DNA from: Tissierellia bacterium
Lineage (GTDB): Bacteria > Bacillota > Clostridia > Tissierellales > Peptoniphilaceae
Direction: 5' to 3'
DNA length: 64,000 bases
NCBI GenBank assembly: GCA_012728295.1
Contig: JAAYFJ010000094.1
Location: forward strand, 1 to 64,000
Of this stretch, positions 33,649 through 42,856 are shown in pieces. Under the pieces are notes generated by a model. It did not search any database and was not told the origin of the DNA. It was given only the letters and a program-made list of their open reading frames with translations. Position numbers and translations under genes: made by a program. Each line of letters opens with the position of its first letter. Positions within the stretch are counted from its first letter, which is position 1.

Positions 33649-33987
33649 ATGGCAAGAGGCGGAATGCCGCAAATGGGCGGCAAAAACATGAACAATATGA
33701 TGAAGCAAATGAAAAAAATGCAAAGAGAAATGGAAGAAATGCAGGCTAAGATGGAAGCTGAAGAGATGGAAGTTTCTTCCGGCGGTGGAATGGTAACTGT
33801 AAAAATTACAGGAAAAAAAGAACTAGTAGGAATAAAAATTGATCCTGAAGCAGTGGATCCAGAGGATGTGGAAATGCTAGAAGACTTGATTCTATCTGCA
33901 GTGAACCAGGCGATTCAAATGGCTGATGCTAAGTCCAACGAAGCTATGTCTAAGTTCACTGGTGGACTAAATATCCCAGGACTATAA
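33649..33987 (+). CDS. YbaB/EbfC family nucleoid-associated protein
   Basis: 112 residues. Binds DNA as a dimer. Typical features: a glycine/methionine-rich start ('[20 protein letters not shown]'), a long charged helix, '[28 protein letters not shown]', '[12 protein letters not shown]' and a closing '[13 protein letters not shown]'. AGGAGG lies 9 bases upstream. It sits between dnaX and recR, its usual place. Confidence 0.96.
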   Translation: MARGGMPQMGGKNMNNMMKQMKKMQREMEEMQAKMEAEEMEVSSGGGMVTVKITGKKELVGIKIDPEAVDPEDVEMLEDLILSAVNQAIQMADAKSNEAMSKFTGGLNIPGL

Positions 33988-33988
33988 T

Positions 33989-34591
33989 ATGGTATCGGGA
34001 CAACATGCAATGGGTCGTTTAGTCAGTGCTCTGACAAAACTTCCTGGAGTCGGGAAAAAATCGGCACAGCGTATGGCCTATTATATATTACAAAATGAGT
34101 TGGACTATGCAGTGGAACTATCAGAATCCATTTTGGGAGCAAAAGAAAAGATTAGATTATGCTCCATGTGCCATGATTATACAGAAAGTGATCCGTGCCA
34201 CATCTGTTCTGACGAGAGGCGAGATAAAAATGTACTTTGCGTGGTGGAACAGCCAAAAGATTTAGCGGCTATGGAGAGGTCCAGACAATATAATGGGCGA
34301 TATCACATTTTACATGGTGTAATAAATCCCAGGGAAAACAAAGGACTGGAGTCACTTACATTAAATCATTTATTAAGTAGGGTTGACGAAAGTATTGAAG
34401 AGGTTATCATAGCATTAAATCCCACTGTGGAAGGAGATACTACAGCAATATATATAGCTAGATTGCTTAGACCGCTGGGGATAAAGGTAACTAGGATAGC
34501 ACAAGGTATTCCAACGGGTAGCGACTTGGATTATTTTGATGAGACGACAATAGCTATGGCAGTAGAAAACAGAAGAGAAATAAAGGAATAA
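33989..34591 (+). CDS. recR: Recombination mediator protein RecR
   Basis: 200 residues. Helix-hairpin-helix at about 15-30 ('LTKLPGVGKKSAQRMAYYIL'), C4 zinc finger 'CSMCHDYTESDPCHIC', Toprim domain from about 80 ('VLCVVEQPKDLAAMER', 'ALNPTVEGDTTAIYIARLL'), C-terminal 'ARGIP'-like 'AQGIPTGSDLDYFDETTI'. It loads RecA at gaps with RecF and RecO. It starts one base after ybaB ends. Confidence 0.97.
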   Translation: MVSGQHAMGRLVSALTKLPGVGKKSAQRMAYYILQNELDYAVELSESILGAKEKIRLCSMCHDYTESDPCHICSDERRDKNVLCVVEQPKDLAAMERSRQYNGRYHILHGVINPRENKGLESLTLNHLLSRVDESIEEVIIALNPTVEGDTTAIYIARLLRPLGIKVTRIAQGIPTGSDLDYFDETTIAMAVENRREIKE

Positions 34592-34616
34592 GATCTCTAT
34601 ATAGAGGTCTTTTTCG
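34591..34616 (+). terminator. Rho-independent terminator after recR
   Basis: AGATCTCT pairs with AGAGGTCT around ATAT, followed by TTTTT, right at the recR stop. Confidence 0.8.
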
Positions 34617-34644
34617 TCATAAGAAATAAAAAGGGGTGATATAT

Positions 34645-35343
34645 TTGAAATGGGATGTGAATAAAAAGGAAAATGGAAAGCTGATTCCTACTACGTTAGA
34701 CGTTAGAATGATAGACACTGTAGAGTTGAATCAAGTATATATTTTTATTTCCGAACAAAGAAATGCTTTGCCTAGGAAAGAATTCTTTGCTAAAGAAACT
34801 GAAGAGGAAATGCTAAGGCCTTTTATTGAAGGTGGAGTAATCTTAGGAATGTTTGACGAAAAGAAATTGGTGGGGACAAGATATTTTACATTCCCAAAAC
34901 CTGATACTCACCCGTTAGCAAAACTGCTTAAACTCACTATGGAAGAACAAAAGGGATTAGCATATTTAAAATCAACAGTTATACACCCCGATTATAGAGG
35001 CAATAAACTACAATATCGTTCATATCAGTGGTTAATGGAATATGCTTATACAATGGGTTACGATAGGTATATAACTACCATTCATCCGGAAAACAACTAT
35101 AGCTTAAAGAATATGTTTGATGCAGGATTTGAAATTAGAGAACTACAACGACTATATAATTCGGAAGAGTTTCCCAATGGAGTTTGGAGATTTATCCTTT
35201 ATATGGACATTGCAAAAGAAAAGGATAAATACGTTGAAAATCAGTGGCTTAGCCCTGAGGATATAGAAGGCGCATTAAGACTATTGAATGAAGGGTTTGT
35301 TGGGAATGGCTATGAAAACGGAAAGATACGCTGGTGTAAATAA
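34645..35343 (+). CDS. GNAT family N-acetyltransferase
   Basis: 232 residues, cytoplasmic. The acetyl-CoA loop region can be seen as 'YLKSTVIHPDYRGNKLQYRSYQWLMEYA', and 'GYDRYITTIHPENNYSLKNMFDAGFEI' is the usual C-terminal half of a GNAT fold. The substrate is unknown. TTG 34645 is preferred because AAGGGG (34631-34636) is 8 bases upstream; GTG 34636 overlaps it. Its end overlaps the start of malQ by up to 56 bases, so the two are co-transcribed. Confidence 0.78.
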   Translation: MKWDVNKKENGKLIPTTLDVRMIDTVELNQVYIFISEQRNALPRKEFFAKETEEEMLRPFIEGGVILGMFDEKKLVGTRYFTFPKPDTHPLAKLLKLTMEEQKGLAYLKSTVIHPDYRGNKLQYRSYQWLMEYAYTMGYDRYITTIHPENNYSLKNMFDAGFEIRELQRLYNSEEFPNGVWRFILYMDIAKEKDKYVENQWLSPEDIEGALRLLNEGFVGNGYENGKIRWCK

Positions 35344-36820
35344 GATAAACCATCATATTTGGGAGAACAGATTTTGCGGTACTATGGCACCGCTGTTTTC
35401 ACTTGCCAGTCCATATGGAATTGGAGATATGGGTAAAGGTGCAGAGGAATTTATCACATGGCTTCACAACACAGGACAGAGTGTATGGCAATTGTTGCCA
35501 CTAGGGCCAACGGGGGCTGGAAATTCCCCATATCAAGTCCATTCTTCTGCAGCGGGAGATCCAATATATATTGATTTAGAAGATTTTGAACAAAGAGGCT
35601 GGCTAAAGAGATATGAACTCGAGAGAGCTTATATGTCCTACGGTCCCATAGATTATAAAAGAGTTAGAGAAAATAAGAATGTATTGTTGCATTTGGCATA
35701 CGATAGAGCTAAACAAGAATATTTGCCAATCATAGAGGAAGCTTTGGAAAGAATTCCGTGGCTATGGGATTACTGTATTTATAGAGGATTGAAGAAAACG
35801 GGCAAGACTATGGTTTCCAAAATGGGAAATGAAAGTCGTGATGAATTTATTAAGCGCTCTGGAATTTCCAAGGTAGATATATTGAGGACAGCTTTTTTAC
35901 AAGTGATATGGCTAGAGCAATGGCAGAAGCTAAAATCGTTTGCAAATTCTAAGTCCATATATCTTATGGGAGATTTGCCTATCTATATCAGTCCAGATAG
36001 CGTTGAGCTTTGGAGTACACCAGAACTCTTTGAAACCGATGGGCAAGGAATGCTGACAAAAGTTGGTGGTTGCCCGCCAGATGCGTTCACTTCCGAGGGA
36101 CAACTGTGGGGGAACCCACTATATCGCTGGAGTGTTCATCAAGATGAGGACTATAGATGGTGGGGGAATAGGCTAAAACAACAATGGCAATTATATGATT
36201 TGGTTAGAATAGACCATTTTAGGGGACTAAACGATTACTGGGCGATTCCCATAGAAGCGGAAACGGCAAAAGAAGGTTGGTGGGAAAAGGGACCTGGTAT
36301 TGATTTATTTAATGCGCTGGAATCTCGTTTTGGGAAAGTTCCTTTGGTTGCAGAAGATTTAGGATTTCTAACAGAAGAAGTTCACAGCCTTAGAAGAGAA
36401 TCTGGATTGCCTGGTATGAAGGTGCTTCAATTTGCATTTTATGATGAGGATAGTATATATCTCCCCCATAATTATGAACCGCACACATTGGTATATACTG
36501 GGACACATGATAATACCACCACTTTAGATTGGTATAGGTCTTTGGACTCTATTGCGAAGAAGAGGGTGGATAGCTATGTGAATCCAGGTGGCAGCATAAG
36601 TGAGGCTATGATAAGGGTTGCATTAACATCCGTGGCGAAAGGCGCGATTATTCCCCTGGCTGATTGGCTTAACTTAGGAAGTGAAGGGAGAATAAACGAG
36701 CCGGGCAAAGCGTCTGGGCAATGGCGATGGCGCATGGAAAGAAATGCGTTGAGAGAACTAGATTTTACAAAATATAAAGAATTAATTACTATTAGTGGGA
36801 GAGGTAATATCTATAAATAA
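35288..36820 (+). CDS. malQ: 4-alpha-glucanotransferase (amylomaltase)
   Basis: 510 residues at most. GH77 enzyme that transfers maltosyl units between alpha-1,4-glucans in glycogen or maltodextrin use. Motifs: 'FSLASPYGIGDMG', 'WQLLPLGPTGAGNSPYQ', 'GDLPIYISPDSVELWS', catalytic Asp in 'LVRIDHFRGLNDYW', Glu in 'VAEDLGFLTEEV', Asp in 'YTGTHDNTTTLDWY'. ATG 35288, 35306 and 35312 are all in frame; none has a strong ribosome site, and translation may depend on the overlapping acetyltransferase gene. Other glycogen genes are not in the window. Confidence 0.94.
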   Translation: MKGLLGMAMKTERYAGVNKINHHIWENRFCGTMAPLFSLASPYGIGDMGKGAEEFITWLHNTGQSVWQLLPLGPTGAGNSPYQVHSSAAGDPIYIDLEDFEQRGWLKRYELERAYMSYGPIDYKRVRENKNVLLHLAYDRAKQEYLPIIEEALERIPWLWDYCIYRGLKKTGKTMVSKMGNESRDEFIKRSGISKVDILRTAFLQVIWLEQWQKLKSFANSKSIYLMGDLPIYISPDSVELWSTPELFETDGQGMLTKVGGCPPDAFTSEGQLWGNPLYRWSVHQDEDYRWWGNRLKQQWQLYDLVRIDHFRGLNDYWAIPIEAETAKEGWWEKGPGIDLFNALESRFGKVPLVAEDLGFLTEEVHSLRRESGLPGMKVLQFAFYDEDSIYLPHNYEPHTLVYTGTHDNTTTLDWYRSLDSIAKKRVDSYVNPGGSISEAMIRVALTSVAKGAIIPLADWLNLGSEGRINEPGKASGQWRWRMERNALRELDFTKYKELITISGRGNIYK

Positions 36821-36830
36821 CCGTTTATCA

Positions 36831-36859
36831 TTGACAAATTAAGTATTCTCAAGTATGAT
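36831..36859 (+). promoter_or_regulatory. Promoter of the tyrS T-box leader
   Basis: TTGACA (36831-36836) and TATGAT (36854-36859), 17 bases apart. Confidence 0.8.
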
Positions 36860-36869
36860 TTAATCATTA

Positions 36870-37036
36870 TTAATAGCAGATGTTGAAAGCGCATAGTAGG
36901 CGATGGGTAAGATCCTTGCTGAAATTACAACGCTGGAGTTTGCAAGGGGTTGAACTTAAACAACGATGAGGCTTTGTCGAAGAAAGGTGGTACCACGGGG
37001 GAACTCGTCCTTTCATTGGCAGGGCTTTTTATTTTC
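36870..37036 (+). promoter_or_regulatory. T-box leader (tyrosine type)
   Basis: The antiterminator sequence AAGGTGGTACCACG is at 36984-36997. Upstream is a T-box stem I with GATGGGTAAGATCC and a likely specifier TAC (Tyr) at 36926-36928 in 'GAAATTACAACGC'. The terminator alternative pairs GTCCT (37007-37011) with AGGGC (37021-37025), followed by a T run. Uncharged tRNA-Tyr would stabilise the antiterminator and switch on tyrS. Confidence 0.92.
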
Positions 37037-37050
37037 TAAGGAGGGATTAT

Positions 37051-38274
37051 ATGAATAACGTTTTTGATGTATTGCAGTCCAGGGGCTATATTGATCAGGT
37101 TACTTATGAGGAGGAGTTAAGAGAGGTACTAGGTGGGGAACCTATTAACTTTTACATTGGATTTGACGCCACTGCAGACAGCTTGACTTTGGGGCACTTC
37201 CTTCAAATAATGGTTATGAAGCGTATGCAGCAAGCGGGACACAGACCTGTGGCTTTACTTGGTGGCGGAACTACCATGATTGGGGACCCTAGCTTTAAGG
37301 ATGGAATGCGTCCAATTATGACGAAAGAGATGATTGACTATAATGCCTCTTGCTTTAAGGAGCAGCTAGGAAGATTTTTGGACTTTGGCGAAGGCAAGGC
37401 CATGATGGTCAACAATGGAGATTGGCTATTAAATCTTAAATTTATGGAGTTTATGAGGGATATAGGAGTTCATTTCAGCGTAAATAGAATGCTTACCTTT
37501 GACTGTTACAAAAATAGATTGGACAAGGGTCTGACTTTCTTTGAATTTGGCTATATGCTAATGCAGTCTTACGACTTTCTATATCTATATAGAAATCATG
37601 ATGTAGTATTGCAACTGGGGGGTTCGGACCAGTGGAGCAATATGCTAAGTGGCTATGAGTTAGTGCGTAAGTTGGAGCAAGGCAAAGTATATTCTATGAC
37701 CTTTAAACTGTTGACCACTGCAGCGGGAATAAAAATGGGAAAAACTGAGGCTGGAACTATTTGGCTAGATGAGAAGAAAACTTCTCCATATGAACTATAT
37801 CAGTATCTGCGAAATTGTGACGACAGGGATGTTATCAAGTTCCTTAAACTTTTGAACATGCTTTCTGATGAAGAAATTGAAGCTATGGAAAAATGGGAAG
37901 GCGCTAAATTAAACGATGCAAAAGACGTTTTAGCATTTGAGGTTTTTAAAATGGTCCATGGTGAAGAAAAGGCGCAAGCTGCTAGGGAGACTTCCAAAGC
38001 TTTATTTGCTGGTGGCAGTGGTGATGATGGAGAAATGCCTACGACTGAAATAACTGCAGAACAATTGACTGAAATGACCATAGTGGACTTATTAAGAGCG
38101 GGAGAACTGGTGGCATCCAATGGAGAGGCACGCCGTTTAATTGAGCAAGGTGGTATTCACCTAAATGATATTAAGGTTGAGGATTTCAATAGAGTTATTA
38201 GTGCTGAGGACTTTGTTGATGGTAAAGCAGTTGTGAGAAAAGGTAAAAAAGTATTCCATCAATTTACAATTTAG
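37051..38274 (+). CDS. tyrS: Tyrosyl-tRNA synthetase
   Basis: 407 residues. Class I synthetase: 'NFYIGFDATADSLTLGHFLQ' holds the HIGH-equivalent HFLQ; 'LGGSDQWSNMLSGYELV' binds tyrosine; 'GIKMGKTEAGTIWLD' is the KMSKS-equivalent KMGKT; the C-terminal 90 residues carry an S4 RNA-binding domain ('GEARRLIEQGGIHLNDIKV'). A Tyr-specific T-box lies upstream, which confirms the amino acid. AAGGAGGG precedes the start. Confidence 0.97.
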   Translation: MNNVFDVLQSRGYIDQVTYEEELREVLGGEPINFYIGFDATADSLTLGHFLQIMVMKRMQQAGHRPVALLGGGTTMIGDPSFKDGMRPIMTKEMIDYNASCFKEQLGRFLDFGEGKAMMVNNGDWLLNLKFMEFMRDIGVHFSVNRMLTFDCYKNRLDKGLTFFEFGYMLMQSYDFLYLYRNHDVVLQLGGSDQWSNMLSGYELVRKLEQGKVYSMTFKLLTTAAGIKMGKTEAGTIWLDEKKTSPYELYQYLRNCDDRDVIKFLKLLNMLSDEEIEAMEKWEGAKLNDAKDVLAFEVFKMVHGEEKAQAARETSKALFAGGSGDDGEMPTTEITAEQLTEMTIVDLLRAGELVASNGEARRLIEQGGIHLNDIKVEDFNRVISAEDFVDGKAVVRKGKKVFHQFTI

Positions 38275-38297
38275 TAATAACGGGAAGGGGTTTTTCT

Positions 38298-39443
38298 GTG
38301 AAGATATTAGTGACCACTGCATTTGGTTTAGAAGCGGTTTGTCGTCGCGAGATGGAAAAATTAGGCTATGAGAATATTACGGTGGCAGATGGTCGTTTGG
38401 TCATGGAGGGAAACGTGGAGGATGTTGCGCGGCTGAACTTGTGGCTGCGAACAGCGGATAGGGTGCTCATTTTAATGGGAGAATTCCACGCAGACACCTT
38501 TGATGAACTTTATGAGGGCGTAAAAAAACTAGATTGGGAAAACTGGATAGATCCTATGGGCAACTTTACTGTGGAAGGTCGCTCGGTGAAGAGTAAGCTA
38601 TTCAGCATTAAAGATTGCCAGAGAATAACGGAGCGTGCTTTAATAGATAAGCTAAAGCAACGGGATAAGAAAGAATATTATGAAAAAACTGGTGTACGCT
38701 ATAGAGTTGAGGTGGCATTATTAAAAGACATTGCAACCATAACCTTGGACACCAGTGGAGTTGGCTTGCACAAAAGAGGATATAGAGCGAGAGCTGGTGA
38801 TGCACCTTTGAAAGAGACTTTAGCTGCAGCTTTAGTTATGCTTAGTTTCTGGAGACCTGATAGAGTTCTGTTCGATCCATTTTGTGGAAGTGGAACCATT
38901 GCCATCGAAGCGGCTATGATTGGCAGAAATATGGCACCTGGTCTATCTCGTGACTTTGAGGCAGAACATTGGCCAATGATAGATAAAAAGATTTGGAAAG
39001 ACGCTAGGGTGGAGGCCAGAAGCAAAATGGACTTTAGCACTCCGCTTACAATAATGGGATCTGACATAGATCACAGAAGCATTTTGCGAGCTAGAGACAA
39101 CGCAGAACTCATCGGCTTGGAGGACGATATCACTTTCTTTATTAAAGACATGAGAGAAGTGGACATTAAGGACGATTATGGTGTAATTATTACTAACCCA
39201 CCCTATGGGGAGCGTATGGGAGAAATCACAGATTTAGCTCAACTATATGTGGATTTTGCAGGGAAGTATTTAACCTTGCCCACTTGGTCCGTATATGTTA
39301 TTACTTCATATCCTGATTTTGAACAGCTGGTGTTAAAGAAAGCTGACCGTAGACGAAAACTATATAATGGAAGAATTGAAACGCAATACTACCAGTATTT
39401 AGGGCCTCGTCCACCTAGAGAAAAGGATGTAGAAGAAAAGTAA
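38298..39443 (+). CDS. THUMP-domain class I SAM-dependent RNA methyltransferase (RlmL/YpsC-like)
   Basis: 381 residues. An N-terminal ferredoxin-like/THUMP RNA-binding part (about 1-160, 'ITERALIDKLKQRDKKEYYEKTG') precedes a Rossmann methyltransferase domain ('LFDPFCGSGTIAIEAAMIGRNMAPG', 'IMGSDIDHRSILRARDNAEL', catalytic 'IITNPPYGERMG'). NPPY indicates base-N methylation, probably a 23S rRNA guanine (N2). GTG 38298 starts 7 bases after GGGAAGGGG. Probably co-transcribed with tyrS (23-base gap). Confidence 0.9.
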   Translation: MKILVTTAFGLEAVCRREMEKLGYENITVADGRLVMEGNVEDVARLNLWLRTADRVLILMGEFHADTFDELYEGVKKLDWENWIDPMGNFTVEGRSVKSKLFSIKDCQRITERALIDKLKQRDKKEYYEKTGVRYRVEVALLKDIATITLDTSGVGLHKRGYRARAGDAPLKETLAAALVMLSFWRPDRVLFDPFCGSGTIAIEAAMIGRNMAPGLSRDFEAEHWPMIDKKIWKDARVEARSKMDFSTPLTIMGSDIDHRSILRARDNAELIGLEDDITFFIKDMREVDIKDDYGVIITNPPYGERMGEITDLAQLYVDFAGKYLTLPTWSVYVITSYPDFEQLVLKKADRRRKLYNGRIETQYYQYLGPRPPREKDVEEK

Positions 39444-39463
39444 ATAATAAGCAACAACTTATT

Positions 39464-39489
39464 CCCGGGACATTAGTTCCGGGTTTTTT
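39464..39489 (+). terminator. Rho-independent terminator
   Basis: CCCGGGAC pairs with GTTCCGGG (one G-T pair) around ATTA, followed by TTTTTT. Confidence 0.87.
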
Positions 39490-39541
39490 ATGATAGTTGA
39501 GCAATAGGGGATATCTAATTTTTTTAAATAAGCTTGTAAAA

Positions 39542-39556
39542 AAGAACAATGTTCTT
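39542..39556 (+). promoter_or_regulatory. Perfect palindrome upstream of the phosphatase promoter
   Basis: AAGAACA-A-TGTTCTT is a 7-1-7 palindrome 28 bases before the -35, in the position of an activator or operator site. The regulator is unknown. Confidence 0.5.
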
Positions 39557-39584
39557 AAATTAATAAGACACTTTTATTATTTAC

Positions 39585-39633
39585 TTGAATAAACTATGGA
39601 TACGTGGTAATATGTTAATTGAATAACATTCAA
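39585..39633 (+). promoter_or_regulatory. Promoter with palindromic site at the transcription start
   Basis: TTGAAT (39585-39590), 17 bases, then TAATAT (39608-39613) with TG at -14, an extended -10. Immediately downstream TTGAAT-AAC-ATTCAA (39619-39633) is a perfect palindrome spanning the expected start site, well placed for a repressor. Confidence 0.65.
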
Positions 39634-39646
39634 AGGAGGTGGCAAC

Positions 39647-40756
39647 ATGAGTTATAAAAAATACTTTACCGAGTTGAATAAGTATGATGTTTTAGAAGGG
39701 ATGGCGGATTGGGTTCGCGTTGTAGATGGCGAGTTCAATGTCGTATATGCCAACAATACCATGAGAGCCGCCTTAGGGGAAGAAATTGTGGGTTTACCTT
39801 GCTACGCAGCTTTTGAAAAAAGCGAGAAGTGCAATTTTTGTTTAGCAAAGCGCACCATTGAAACTGGAGAAGTAATTCAAATGGAGGAACAATATAGGGG
39901 AAGAGCTTATTCTGTTAAGAGTTCTCCGGTGCGAGATGATGATGGAAATATTTTTGCTGCTGTGGAGGTTTTTCGTGACGTTACTAGGGAGAGAAAATTA
40001 GAGCAAGTTCTAATTGAGCGAAATAAAAACATTCGAGCAGATATTCGTTTTGCGAGCACGATTCAAGAGCGTTTACTTCCTGATAAGAAAGCGATTAAAG
40101 GAATAAATTTTGACTATGTATATCAGCCATCTCAAGTGCTGAGCGGGGATATATTTGACATTATTATTTTTGATGATAATACTGTAGGGATGTATATGGC
40201 AGATGTAGTTGGACATGGTGTGTCGGCTTCTATGATGACTATGTTTATTTACCATACTGTTAGAATGGCATCTCTTTATACTAGTGAACCGGGTGAATTA
40301 CTGAAGTTTGTCCATAAGAAATTTCTTGATTTAAATTTAGAAACAGATAAATACTTTTCACTATTGTATGCCAAGTTAGACTTAAAGAATCATGAGTTTT
40401 CATTTTCCAATGCAGGTCATAATTGTGCGCCTCTAATATGGTCAAATAGTAGCGTAGAAGTATTGGAACAATTTGGATATCCAATTATGAATCTTAGGGA
40501 CGAACTGAAATTTGATACAAAAAGCGTAAATCTTAAGCAGGGGGATAAGGTTTTACTCTATACTGATGGGTGTGTAGAGATTCGTGATTCCTCGGGGCAA
40601 ATGCTTGGTGTAGATGGCTTAGTTGCTCTATATCAGGAATTTGGACATATGACTTTGCACAATATATTTGACAAGGTGCTGAGGTTTAGTTGGGGAGAGC
40701 AAAAAGACGACTATGCTATGCTTCAAGTGGAAATAGGAGAGACCCAAAATGATTGA
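39647..40756 (+). CDS. PAS domain-containing PP2C (SpoIIE-type) serine phosphatase
   Basis: 369 residues, soluble. PAS domain at about 15-125 with a cysteine cluster ('LPCYAAFEKSEKCNFCLAKR') that could bind a metal, heme or sense redox; a short coiled linker ('RKLEQVLIERNKNIRADI'); then a PPM/SpoIIE phosphatase domain (about 160-365) with metal-binding motifs 'LSGDIFDIIIFDD', 'YMADVVGHGVSAS', 'SNAGHNCAPLIW' and 'LLYTDGCVEIRD'. Such proteins usually act on phosphorylated anti-sigma-factor antagonists. Here it is first of an operon and overlaps pgi by 8 bases, so its output may relate to carbon metabolism, though no anti-sigma partner is near. Confidence 0.88.
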   Translation: MSYKKYFTELNKYDVLEGMADWVRVVDGEFNVVYANNTMRAALGEEIVGLPCYAAFEKSEKCNFCLAKRTIETGEVIQMEEQYRGRAYSVKSSPVRDDDGNIFAAVEVFRDVTRERKLEQVLIERNKNIRADIRFASTIQERLLPDKKAIKGINFDYVYQPSQVLSGDIFDIIIFDDNTVGMYMADVVGHGVSASMMTMFIYHTVRMASLYTSEPGELLKFVHKKFLDLNLETDKYFSLLYAKLDLKNHEFSFSNAGHNCAPLIWSNSSVEVLEQFGYPIMNLRDELKFDTKSVNLKQGDKVLLYTDGCVEIRDSSGQMLGVDGLVALYQEFGHMTLHNIFDKVLRFSWGEQKDDYAMLQVEIGETQND

Positions 40757-42053
40757 TATTAAATTAGATTATATGCCCATTGCCAATCATGAATGGATTG
40801 GTATGGAGCCTTTATTAAAGGTAGTACATAATTCTTTGCACAAGGGAGATTGCCTAGGTTCAGATTTTTTAGGTTGGCTAGACTATCCTGAAAACTATTC
40901 AAAAGAAGAGTTTGGCAGAGTTAAAGCTGAGGCCAAGAGATTAAGGGGCATGTGTGATGCCTTAATAGTCGTGGGGATTGGTGGCTCTTATTTGGGTACT
41001 AGAGCAGTCTATGAGGCTATGATGCCTTATTACCATGAATCTCTTTCCAAAGCTGAGCGTGGCGGTCCTGCTTTGTATTTCATTGGGAATGACTTGTCCA
41101 CTGGTCATATTATCGCCCTTATGGAGCGGTTGGAAAATGTTGAGACAGCTTTAGTGATAGTGAGTAAATCAGGGAAAACCCTTGAACCTGCCACTGCATT
41201 TCGCCTTTTGAGAAAATGGCTTGAAGAAAAATATGGCGATGATGCTAAGGATAGGATAGTTGCCGTCACTGATGGTGAAAAAGGCGTATTGAAAAATTTA
41301 GCAGATAAAAAAGGCTATAGAACTTTTGTAGTTCCTGATGATATTGGTGGTCGCTATAGTGTATTTACACCCGTTGGTATGTTGCCCCTTGCTGTGGCAG
41401 GTATTGATGTGGATGGTTTAATGGCTGGGGCTGCTTATATGCGCAACAAGCTAATGGATGAAAATGTTTCAAATAATATTTGCTACAGATATGCTGTGAC
41501 AAGAATGATATTATTACGAAAAGGAAAATTAATTGAACTATTGGTCAATTATGAGCCTAAGTTAATATATATAACTGAGTGGTGGAAACAACTATTTGGT
41601 GAATCGGAAGGGAAAGATCAAAAGGGAATCTTCCCAGCAGGCGCAACGTTTACCACAGATTTACACTCTATGGGGCAGTGGATTCAAGATGGTTCTAGAA
41701 ATATTTTTGAAACGGTTTTGCGTATTCGCCATGAAAAAGAGGATATTATGGTTCCTGAGGATGAAATAGATGGAGATGGATTGGATTTCATCGATGGAAA
41801 GCCACTTTCTTTAATAAACGATTACGCTTTACTGGGCACATCAGAAGCCCATGGCACAGGTGGTGTTCCACAAATATTAGTGGAATTGGATAGGATGGAT
41901 GAGAAAAACTTAGGTGGTCTCTTGTATTTCTTTATGAAGGCATGTGCAATTTCCGGATTATTAAATGGAGTAAATCCCTTTGATCAGCCGGGAGTTGAAG
42001 CTTATAAAACAAATTTGTATCGACTATTGCAATCTGATGAAGGAGGAAAGTGA
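40749..42053 (+). CDS. pgi: Glucose-6-phosphate isomerase
   Basis: 434 residues, the short Firmicute form. Motifs: 'LIVVGIGGSYLGTRAVYEAM', 'VIVSKSGKTLEPATAFRLL' (phosphate loop), 'VPDDIGGRYSVFTPVGMLPLAVAGID' (signature), 'ATFTTDLHSMGQWIQDG' and 'NPFDQPGVEAYKTNLYRLL' with the catalytic Lys region. It overlaps the phosphatase gene and is followed without a gap by crt, an unusual neighbour set. Confidence 0.96.
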   Translation: MIDIKLDYMPIANHEWIGMEPLLKVVHNSLHKGDCLGSDFLGWLDYPENYSKEEFGRVKAEAKRLRGMCDALIVVGIGGSYLGTRAVYEAMMPYYHESLSKAERGGPALYFIGNDLSTGHIIALMERLENVETALVIVSKSGKTLEPATAFRLLRKWLEEKYGDDAKDRIVAVTDGEKGVLKNLADKKGYRTFVVPDDIGGRYSVFTPVGMLPLAVAGIDVDGLMAGAAYMRNKLMDENVSNNICYRYAVTRMILLRKGKLIELLVNYEPKLIYITEWWKQLFGESEGKDQKGIFPAGATFTTDLHSMGQWIQDGSRNIFETVLRIRHEKEDIMVPEDEIDGDGLDFIDGKPLSLINDYALLGTSEAHGTGGVPQILVELDRMDEKNLGGLLYFFMKACAISGLLNGVNPFDQPGVEAYKTNLYRLLQSDEGGK

Positions 42054-42826
42054 TGAATCTGGAAAATCTTTTGCTGAAAGTTGAGAACGGCATAGGCATT
42101 TTGTCTGTGAATCGTCCCAAGGTATTAAATGCGTTGGACTCTCAAGTGCTTAAAGAAATCTCAATGGCTATGGATGAAATTGCTCAGGATGATTCCATTA
42201 GAGTATTGGTAATAACCGGAGAAGGAAAATCCTTTGTAGCAGGCGCTGACATTGAAGAGATGAGTGTTCTAAATGCAGTAGAGGGCGCTGTATTCGGAGA
42301 GGTTGGCATGACTGCCATGCGTAAAGTTGAATTGCTTCCGAAGCCTGTAATCGCTGCTGTTAACGGATTTGCTTTAGGTGGAGGCTGTGAGTTGGCGCTG
42401 GCTTGTGATATAAGAATTGCTTCTAGCAAGGCTAAATTTGGGCAACCTGAAGTGGGCTTGGGAATTACACCTGGTTTCTCAGGAACCCAGAGATTACCTA
42501 GAGTGGTTGGGGCAGCAAAAGCTAAGGAATTGATATTTACTGGAGAAATTATAGATGCTAAAAAAGCTCTGGAAATAGGTTTAGTAAATGATGTTGTAGA
42601 ACCAGAGGAGCTAATGGATAAGGTATTGGAGTTGGCAGGAAAAATTGCTAAGAACTCAAAATCTGCTGTATCCATGGCTAAAGAAGCTATTAATAGAGGA
42701 ATTGAAACTGATATAGAGACGGGAATTAATATTGAGAAGAATTTATTCGGACTTTGTTTTTCCACAGCTGATCAAAAAGAGGGCATGAAGGCATTTTTGG
42801 AAAAACGTCCACCACAATTTGGTTAA
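42053..42826 (+). CDS. crt: Enoyl-CoA hydratase (crotonase)
   Basis: 257 residues. Hydrates crotonyl-CoA to 3-hydroxybutyryl-CoA (reverse in butyrate formation). Oxyanion-hole 'GKSFVAGADIEEM' and 'VNGFALGGGCELALACD', and the two catalytic Glu in 'GGGCELALA' and 'FGQPEVGLGITPGFSG'. ATG 42053 (AGGAGG 6 bases upstream) is used rather than GTG 42050. It overlaps the pgi stop by one base and precedes hbd. Confidence 0.94.
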   Translation: MNLENLLLKVENGIGILSVNRPKVLNALDSQVLKEISMAMDEIAQDDSIRVLVITGEGKSFVAGADIEEMSVLNAVEGAVFGEVGMTAMRKVELLPKPVIAAVNGFALGGGCELALACDIRIASSKAKFGQPEVGLGITPGFSGTQRLPRVVGAAKAKELIFTGEIIDAKKALEIGLVNDVVEPEELMDKVLELAGKIAKNSKSAVSMAKEAINRGIETDIETGINIEKNLFGLCFSTADQKEGMKAFLEKRPPQFG

Positions 42827-42856
42827 GATTATATAATAATAAAGGAGGAAAAAAGC

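Noticed and set aside
42184..42765. 193-residue minus-strand frame inside crt
   Set aside because: Antisense to a clear crotonase with intact motifs; serine-rich low-complexity translation typical of a shadow.
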